From Methylobacterium sp. (lineage in GTDB: Bacteria > Pseudomonadota > Alphaproteobacteria > Rhizobiales > Beijerinckiaceae), in the NCBI GenBank assembly GCA_020252645.1, contig JADCCN010000001.1:208099-272098 (forward strand): DNA of 64,000 bases. The letters run 5' to 3'. Shown piece after piece: positions 58,804-64,000 of this stretch. Made by a program: the position numbers and the translations under genes. Under the pieces are notes generated by a model. It ran no database searches. It had not been told where the DNA came from and worked only from the letters and a program-made list of their open reading frames with translations. Position 1 is the first letter of the stretch. Every line of letters begins with the position of its first letter.

Positions 58804-58930
58804 TGCCGATTAACTTTTTGCTGGCATGATCGACAAGGTTGCCTTATCCCGTTCTGCGCAGGACGACGAGCAGCCATGCAAGCAAGGAAAGCCTGCAGTC
58901 ACCGCTGATGCGAACCGGGAGCTCGGGAAC

Positions 58931-59704
58931 GTGCGGAAAACGGGTGTGACGACCTTGGCGCTGGCAGGGCTTGGCCTCACGCTGGTGCTTGCGGCTTCGG
59001 CTCTGGCGAGCGAGCCGCGCTGCAACAAGGCCCGCCATGTCGCCGGCACGGAAAAGCCGCTGCCCAATCTGGAAACGCGGCTTGAGGCGGGTGAGCCCAT
59101 CCGCATCGTCGCGCTGGGTTCATCCTCCACCGAGGGCACGCCCAATCTCTCCAGGAAGGAGATCTACCCCGCCGTGCTGGAGCGCGTGCTCGCCCGCGAG
59201 GTGCTGAACCCCGTCGAGATCGTCAATCGCGGCAAGGGTGGCGAGACCATCGCCCATATGCTTGCGCGGCTCGAACGCGATGTCATCGCCGAAAAGCCGG
59301 ATCTCGTGATCTGGCAGCTGGGCGTGAATGATGTGCTCTCGATGGATGGCGTGGAAAGCGCCATTGTCGATATGCGGATCGCGCTTCAGCGGCTGAGGGA
59401 AAAGCGTATCCCCGTGGTTCTGATGGATCTGCAGGTCGCGCCGATGGTCGATCGCGACAAGGATACGCCGGTGATGCAGGCGGCGATCGCCGAGGCCGCG
59501 CGCGCCGAAGGCGTGCTGCACTTTCACCGCTACGAGATCATGAAGAACCTCGTTTCCACGCAAGCTGCGGCGATGGATGACCTCGTGATGGGCGATGGCC
59601 TGCATATGACCGCCCTGGGCCATCTGTGCACCGGCACCTTGCTCGCACAGCAGATCGCCAAGTCGAGCATGATGCGGCTCGCCGCCTCCCGCCCGCGCGA
59701 GTAG
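58931..59704 (+). CDS. Periplasmic SGNH/GDSL-type hydrolase
   Basis: Esterase/lipase-fold hydrolase of 257 residues. A signal peptide covers about 1-27, and block I is IVALGSSSTEGT (GSS replaces GDS, nucleophile Ser in that motif). Block II is NRGKGGET, block III is LGVND, and the catalytic Asp/His are in GDGLHMTALGH. GTG at 58931 with GGGAG nine bases upstream fits the signal peptide. An ATG at 58826 would add 35 residues before it, with no ribosome site, and is less likely. It follows the esterase gene in the same direction and may deacylate an envelope glycan. Confidence 0.82.
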   Translation: MRKTGVTTLALAGLGLTLVLAASALASEPRCNKARHVAGTEKPLPNLETRLEAGEPIRIVALGSSSTEGTPNLSRKEIYPAVLERVLAREVLNPVEIVNRGKGGETIAHMLARLERDVIAEKPDLVIWQLGVNDVLSMDGVESAIVDMRIALQRLREKRIPVVLMDLQVAPMVDRDKDTPVMQAAIAEAARAEGVLHFHRYEIMKNLVSTQAAAMDDLVMGDGLHMTALGHLCTGTLLAQQIAKSSMMRLAASRPRE

Positions 59705-59726
59705 GTCTTGAGGTTTACTCTTGGAA

Positions 59727-60794
59727 TCAGTTCTCGGCCGGCCGCCGGTCGGGCACGAGCCGAATGTCGTCGCCGCCGGAATCGGCAAAGGCGATGCCCG
59801 TGCGTGTCTCGATGATCGCGCGGATGATGCCGCCTTCGCCGAGCGGGGCAATCTCCTCGAACACGTTCGTCTGCGGGCGGTAGCGCAACAGCATGCGCCG
59901 ACCGCCATCGGCGATGATCAGCGTGCCGTCGGCCCGCGCGAGCAGGGCCTGCGGCTGGCTCTCGGGCCAGGGCAGCGCGATGATGTGCCATGAACCGCGA
60001 CCCGCCGAACGGGCGATGGCATTGGTCTTGGCCGAGGAAATCCAGATCTCGCCCTGTGGCCCGGTCGTAAGCCCGCGTGCGCCGCGGAAGCTCTCCGGCA
60101 GGGCGGTGGAATCGAAGCGGCCACGTTGCGGGTCAAGGCGGATCATCCGGCCGGCCTTCCACGCGCTGAACCAGATGGAACCGCCTTCGCCTGGCGCGTT
60201 CAGCCCCATGCCCTGCAGGTCATCATGCGAGGAGACCTCGACCGCGCCGGTCTGCGGATCGAACCTGCCGAGCCAGCCAGCCGAACCCGCGAACCAGATC
60301 CTCCCCAGGCCATCGGCGCGCAGGCCGGAAAGATCCATGGTCGGCAGGTCCGACGGCATCGCAATGCGGGTGAGTTCGCCCGTCGTGCCATCGATGCGGT
60401 GGAGGACGTTGAGGGTCTTGTCGGTGGCGTAAAGCGCGCCATCCGGCGAGAAGGCGAGACCGAAGGGCTTCGCGCGCTTGCCGAGATAGAGGTAGGTGAC
60501 CTTCTGCGTTTCGGCATCGATGCGCCCGAGCGCGCCAAGCGTAGGCGCGGCAAACCAGATGGAGCCATCGCGCGCGTCAAGCGCGAGAGCACTCGGCTGG
60601 CTGTTGGCCATCAGTTCGATTTCGGTCACCGGAAGGAGTTCGACCTTCTTCGACACGCTCGGCACGGCTGCGGGCGCCGCCGGGGGCGGCACGGCCTGTG
60701 CAAGGGCGGATGCCAGCTCCAAAAGACCGACGCTGCCGGCAAAGAGCACCGACAGCAGCAACTTCGAAGGGCTCAGGCGTCTGGATCTCACCAT
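59727..60794 (-). CDS. Periplasmic beta-propeller protein (Vgb/SMP-30-like)
   Basis: Exported protein of 355 residues. A basic N terminus and hydrophobic segment (LLLSVLFAGSVGLLELASALA) precede seven or so WD/NHL-like repeats of the pattern xPxGLAxxPDGxLYxTDxxxNxVxRID. Examples are ARDGSIWFAAPTLGALGRIDAETQ, PFGLAFSPDGALYATDKTLNVLHRID and PQALLARADGTLIIADGGRRML. This is the virginiamycin-B-lyase/SMP-30 type of propeller, but lyase activity cannot be inferred. It is downstream of opgC by 17 bp on the same strand, so it may serve envelope glucan or surface polymer handling. Confidence 0.8.
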   Translation of the reverse strand: MVRSRRLSPSKLLLSVLFAGSVGLLELASALAQAVPPPAAPAAVPSVSKKVELLPVTEIELMANSQPSALALDARDGSIWFAAPTLGALGRIDAETQKVTYLYLGKRAKPFGLAFSPDGALYATDKTLNVLHRIDGTTGELTRIAMPSDLPTMDLSGLRADGLGRIWFAGSAGWLGRFDPQTGAVEVSSHDDLQGMGLNAPGEGGSIWFSAWKAGRMIRLDPQRGRFDSTALPESFRGARGLTTGPQGEIWISSAKTNAIARSAGRGSWHIIALPWPESQPQALLARADGTLIIADGGRRMLLRYRPQTNVFEEIAPLGEGGIIRAIIETRTGIAFADSGGDDIRLVPDRRPAEN

Positions 60795-60811
60795 CTTGGC
60801 ACCGGAAGGTC

Positions 60812-62065
60812 TCACACGCGCGGATCGAGTGCAAGCAGCGTGGAGCGCGAGGAAACCGGTTCGGCGCGCCGCTCGGGCGTGGGGGGCAGGGCAGGAGCAG
60901 GACGGGGCGCCGCCTCGACCCCGGGCTTGCGCGAAGCCATGATTGCGCCGCTGCGCCATTCCATGAAGGCGCCCATGCCGATCATCAGCGCGATGCCCGT
61001 CAGCACAGCCGCGGCGATGATCGCCGGATGGTAGCCGTTCACCACGATCACGATGCCGCCGGCGATGCTGCCGATGGTGCCGAGTGCGAAGACTTCCAGC
61101 GAATGCCTGCCCATCAGCGCCGTCATCCGGGCCGGGGCAGAGGAGAGCCAGCGCGCATCCGGCCGGATGAGAACCATCACAAGCCAGAACTTCGCCAGCA
61201 CATCAATGAGCCGGATGATGGAGAGATCCGTTTTCGAGATCGCGCCAATGCGCAGCGGATCGACGAGCCAGACGTTCTCGTAGCCGGGAATCTCGCGCCA
61301 CGGGGCGCTGATCAGGAAGGCCGCGACCGTGAACAGCGCGGCGGCGATGGTGATGCCGCGTGCGACAAGGGGGCGGCCCAGAACGCCAAGGCCAAGGCCG
61401 GACCGCATCCTGAGCCCGATGACGAACCCGATCGTGAAGAGCAACTGCCAGGCGAAGGGGTTGAAGGTCCATTCGCGCGCGGTGCGGCTGTTCGGGATGT
61501 TGAAGCCGATGCCCTGAACCGCACCCCACAGCGCCAGGCTGAGCGCGAGCGGGGCAATCCAGTGCAGGCGGTGCAGCAGGAAGAGCGCCGGCAACAGTGC
61601 CAGGAGCAGCACATAGAGCGGCAGGATGTCGAGATAGCCCGGCAGGAAGCGCAGGGTCACCACATGAGCCAGGAAAGCGCCCGGATTCTGCAGGAAGGTG
61701 TCGAAGCCCAAAGCCTCGAGATGGCTCGGCTCGTTGAATCGCTCCGCGCCGATCACGCAGATCGTGCCGACCATCAGGAAGAGGAACAGGTGCGTTCGAT
61801 AGAGCTTCCACATGCGCGAGAAGACGGTTGCGAGGCCGATGCCCGTCGTGCCAACCGCGAAATAGCGATGATAGGCGAGGGCAGCCGCGAGGCCTGCCAG
61901 CAGCACGAACACTTCCGCCGCATCCGAGAAGCCCCAGGCGCGCGAGGTCAACAGGCTCCACGGCGTCGCGGGCATGTGATTGATGAAGATCATCACAAGT
62001 GCAAGACCGCGGAAAAGATCGATCCGCCTGTCGCGTTCAAGCTTCGGGGTCGGCGCGGCGCTCAT
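60812..62065 (-). CDS. opgC: OpgC-family membrane acyltransferase
   Basis: Inner-membrane protein of 417 residues with about ten hydrophobic segments. The opening DRRIDLFRGLALVMIFINHMPATP is the OpgC signature, with catalytic-region His in NHMP and Arg/Asp in DLFRG. Family members transfer succinyl or acetyl groups to osmoregulated periplasmic glucans. The C-terminal 50 residues after the last helix are Pro/Arg-rich and disordered. ATG at 62065 is the natural start. It is transcribed with the beta-propeller gene. The glucan synthase genes themselves are not nearby. Confidence 0.88.
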   Translation of the reverse strand: MSAAPTPKLERDRRIDLFRGLALVMIFINHMPATPWSLLTSRAWGFSDAAEVFVLLAGLAAALAYHRYFAVGTTGIGLATVFSRMWKLYRTHLFLFLMVGTICVIGAERFNEPSHLEALGFDTFLQNPGAFLAHVVTLRFLPGYLDILPLYVLLLALLPALFLLHRLHWIAPLALSLALWGAVQGIGFNIPNSRTAREWTFNPFAWQLLFTIGFVIGLRMRSGLGLGVLGRPLVARGITIAAALFTVAAFLISAPWREIPGYENVWLVDPLRIGAISKTDLSIIRLIDVLAKFWLVMVLIRPDARWLSSAPARMTALMGRHSLEVFALGTIGSIAGGIVIVVNGYHPAIIAAAVLTGIALMIGMGAFMEWRSGAIMASRKPGVEAAPRPAPALPPTPERRAEPVSSRSTLLALDPRV

Positions 62066-62374
62066 GGCCTTGGCTCATCTCCTTCCGGAAGGGACGAACC
62101 GAACGAAACGGAGGTTTTGTCCGGTGTGGCGGCTCATTCTTCGACAGATAACATTTCGGCGAGCGAAAAGTGACCCGAAACCCGCAATCTTAAAAAAATC
62201 GATGCACGGTCATTGCGGCCGGTTTTGGGCCTTACCGTCATCTCACGAGAAGTTGATCGGTCGCCCGCTCGCCGGTTGTGTTCCGGTCGAAAAATTAGAA
62301 GACCGAGACGCTTAATGAAGCCTTAAGCCGGGCTTGCGAAACTCATGTAAATTTCATGGTTCGCGGGTCCGGCG
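62066..62374. other. Divergent intergenic region, opgC / GGDEF-EAL gene
   Basis: These 309 bases hold the promoters of two divergent genes. I see no convincing sigma-54, CtrA or operator-like element and no small open frame with homology. AT-rich words such as TTAAAAAAAT near 62190 may belong to a promoter. Confidence 0.3.
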
Positions 62375-64000
62375 ATGCTCAACCCTTTCCGCTCACTCAC
62401 CATCCGGTTGACGTCGCTGCTCGTCGCCATGGTCGCAATGAGCATTCTTGTGATGGCCGGCCTTGGCTATACCACGGTCGATCGCGTCGGCGAGCGGAGT
62501 GCCCAGAGCCGCATTGACCATGCGGCGCGCGTGGCGGCGGCCCTGGTGAACACCAGGCAGCCGCACCGCTTCGAGGTTCGGCTCGACAGCGAGGGGCGCC
62601 CGCTGGCTCTCGTGCTCTCGGATGGCACGGGTGAGGCCATGCTTGAACCCCAGCAGGGCGATGCGGCGCTGCTCTCGATCATCGCCGAGGCCAATCAGGG
62701 TGCGGCCAGCTTCTATCGGCTGCGTGAGGCAACGGGCGAATTCGAGCGCTATGCCACGACGCTGCGGGATAGCCAGGGCAAACCGACGCCCGCGTGGAGC
62801 TTCGGGCCCGCGCATCCCGCCTATGGTGCGCTCGTGTCGGGAACCGTGCATGTGGGTCAGGTGCCGATGATGGGACGCTTGCGGCTCGCCTATTTCGTGC
62901 CGGTGCTCGCCAACGAGGCGCGGGTGGTGGGCGCGATGTCGGTCGATATCGGCTGGGTGGATGACTTGGTTGCCCCGCGTGACAGCCTGCGCAAGGCCAT
63001 CGGCCTGTGGTCGGCCGTGCTGCTGCTGGTTGTCGCCTCGCTGGGAGCCTTCATCCAGATGCTGGAACTGCGGCCCCTCCGTGCCATTGCCCGCTTCTCG
63101 CATCGCTTCGTGAGCGGCGAGCCCGAGCGCCAGGTGCCCGGCCGTGGCCGCAAGGACGAGATCGGCGATGTCGCCGAGGGTCTCGGTCGTGTCATCGCGC
63201 TGCAATCGGATCTGGAACGGCTTGCCTTCTCCGATCCCTTGACGGGCCTCGGCAACCGCACGCGCCACTTTGCGGATCTCAAGGCCCTGCTCGATGAGGG
63301 CACGCCGGCCATCGTGCTGCTGCTGGATCTCGATCGGTTCAAGGAAGCCAACGACGCCTACGGCCAATCCGCCGGCGATGAACTCCTCATGCGCGCGCGC
63401 GATCTCATCCTCGGCGAACTGGAGGAGGGTGATCGCCTCTCCCGGCTCGGGGGCGATGATTTCGCGATCATCAGCCCCGGCACTGCCGATGAGAAGACCG
63501 CGCAAGCCCTGGCGCGCCGCCTGATGGCTCGACTTTCCGTACCCCTTCAGTTGCCGCAGGGCGAGGTTTATTCCGGCTGCTCCATCGGCATCGCGCTGTT
63601 GCCCCGGCATGCGACGACCACGGAGGAGGCGCATCGCAAGGTGGAACTCGCCCTCCGTGAGGCCAAGGCCCGTGAGAACGGTCCATGCGTTTTGTTCCAT
63701 GAGGCGCTGAACGAGGCCGTTCAGAACCGCGCCAAGCTGGCGCGGCTCCTGCGGCAGGCCATCGAGAATGACGAATTGACGCTGCAGATGCAGCCTCAGA
63801 TCGACCTGCGGTCGGGCAGGCTCTACGGCTTCGAGGCCTTGGCACGCTGGACGCACACGACCCTCGGACCCATTTCCCCGGCCGAATTCATTCCTGTGGC
63901 GGAGGCGAACGGGTTGATCCCGGCGCTGGGCCAGCGCGTGCTGGAAAAGGCATGCGCGCTCGCGCGGCAATGGCGGGATGCCAAGTTCGACTTTGGCCGG
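62375..64000 (+). CDS. Membrane GGDEF-EAL protein (partial, runs past window end)
   Basis: The first 542 residues of a c-di-GMP signalling protein; the reading frame is open to the last base. Two membrane helices (about 10-35 and 206-232) enclose a periplasmic sensor domain with no recognised family; a HAMP-like segment covers about 233-290. The GGDEF domain (about 290-450) has DLDRFKEANDAYG but GGDDF at 359-363 instead of GGDEF/GGEEF, so cyclase activity may be reduced or lost. The EAL domain starts with FEALARW (Glu487-Leu489) and appears intact as far as seen, so a phosphodiesterase role is more likely. The ATG has only a weak ribosome site. Confidence 0.88.
   Translation, partial: MLNPFRSLTIRLTSLLVAMVAMSILVMAGLGYTTVDRVGERSAQSRIDHAARVAAALVNTRQPHRFEVRLDSEGRPLALVLSDGTGEAMLEPQQGDAALLSIIAEANQGAASFYRLREATGEFERYATTLRDSQGKPTPAWSFGPAHPAYGALVSGTVHVGQVPMMGRLRLAYFVPVLANEARVVGAMSVDIGWVDDLVAPRDSLRKAIGLWSAVLLLVVASLGAFIQMLELRPLRAIARFSHRFVSGEPERQVPGRGRKDEIGDVAEGLGRVIALQSDLERLAFSDPLTGLGNRTRHFADLKALLDEGTPAIVLLLDLDRFKEANDAYGQSAGDELLMRARDLILGELEEGDRLSRLGGDDFAIISPGTADEKTAQALARRLMARLSVPLQLPQGEVYSGCSIGIALLPRHATTTEEAHRKVELALREAKARENGPCVLFHEALNEAVQNRAKLARLLRQAIENDELTLQMQPQIDLRSGRLYGFEALARWTHTTLGPISPAEFIPVAEANGLIPALGQRVLEKACALARQWRDAKFDFGR

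Noticed and set aside
58800-58820. TTAA-N6-TTAAC resembling a CtrA site before the SGNH hydrolase gene
   Set aside because: CtrA sites have a 7-bp spacer; this one has 6, overlaps the esterase stop codon and precedes a gene with no link to cell cycle or motility.
58826-58930. Upstream ATG as the start of the SGNH hydrolase
   Set aside because: It would place 35 charged residues before a clear signal peptide and lacks a ribosome site; GTG at 58931 has GGGAG at good spacing.
62393-63970. Long open frame on the minus strand opposite the GGDEF-EAL gene
   Set aside because: It is antisense to a gene with clear GGDEF and EAL motifs, is His/Arg/Gln-rich like other GC-rich antisense frames, and shows no domain.
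1-64000. tRNA, rRNA, prophage, transposase or integrase genes
   Set aside because: Intergenic regions were read on both strands; no T-loop-like tRNA ends, phage proteins or recombinase motifs were recognised. Small non-coding RNAs cannot be excluded by eye.

Overview
The window comes from a high-GC alphaproteobacterium, most likely a member of the Hyphomicrobiales (Rhizobiales). The grounds are a FliX/FlbT/FlaF flagellar regulatory set with sigma-54-type promoters, a DksA with a single cysteine, an MlaE permease carrying a STAS domain, an OpgC homologue, a very long two-TM coiled-coil protein that resembles the growth-pole ring protein (GPR/RgsE) of polar-growing Rhizobiales, and short dispersed inverted-repeat elements of a kind seen in that order. 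No rRNA, tRNA, CRISPR array, transposase or prophage was recognised.

Layout. 1-5.6 kb: catabolism, with pobA (4-hydroxybenzoate hydroxylase) facing an iolD-iolE-iolB myo-inositol operon, then a small rhodanese. 5.7-11.7 kb: a molybdenum hydroxylase large subunit without its usual partner subunits, two c-type cytochromes, an XRE/cupin regulator, a shortened ferredoxin and an EamA transporter. 12-17.2 kb: cheZ and an mlaE-F-D-lipoprotein lipid-transport operon ending in a strong terminator. 17.2-22.7 kb: the 1594-residue GPR-like gene and a divergent orphan Hpt gene, separated by paired CGTTAACG palindromes and three tandem hairpins. 22.8-29.5 kb: ferredoxin, CcdA-like protein, MFS transporter, universal stress protein, SixA-type phosphatase and the ycjX-ycjF pair.

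29.6-52.2 kb is a late flagellar region. On the plus strand, two tandem flgE hook genes, each with its own sigma-54-type site, are followed by flgK and flgL. On the minus strand are flbT-flaF, two large flagellin genes, a flaG-like gene, a probable flgN, flgJ (rod-binding) and flgI, with fliX divergent from flgI. Embedded between flbT and the flagellins is an eight-gene sugar operon, tightly overlapping through its first seven genes: a TPR plus O-GlcNAc-transferase-like glycosyltransferase, glucose-1-phosphate cytidylyltransferase, CDP-glucose 4,6-dehydratase, a 3,5-epimerase, a C-methyltransferase, a hexapeptide acyltransferase, an NAD-dependent epimerase/reductase and a CmcI-type O-methyltransferase. 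The most economical reading is a dedicated flagellin-glycosylation system that makes a CDP-activated, branched (C-methyl), possibly acetylated and O-methylated 6-deoxyhexose. This is the strongest candidate for a little-described system here.

52.3-64 kb: dksA, nitronate monooxygenase plus glutathione S-transferase, mmsA/iolA (which would complete the end of inositol breakdown), a divergent metallo-hydrolase/TetR pair, a set of exported or envelope proteins (esterase, SGNH hydrolase, beta-propeller protein, OpgC), and the first 542 codons of a membrane GGDEF-EAL protein with a GGDDF active-site variant that runs off the window end.
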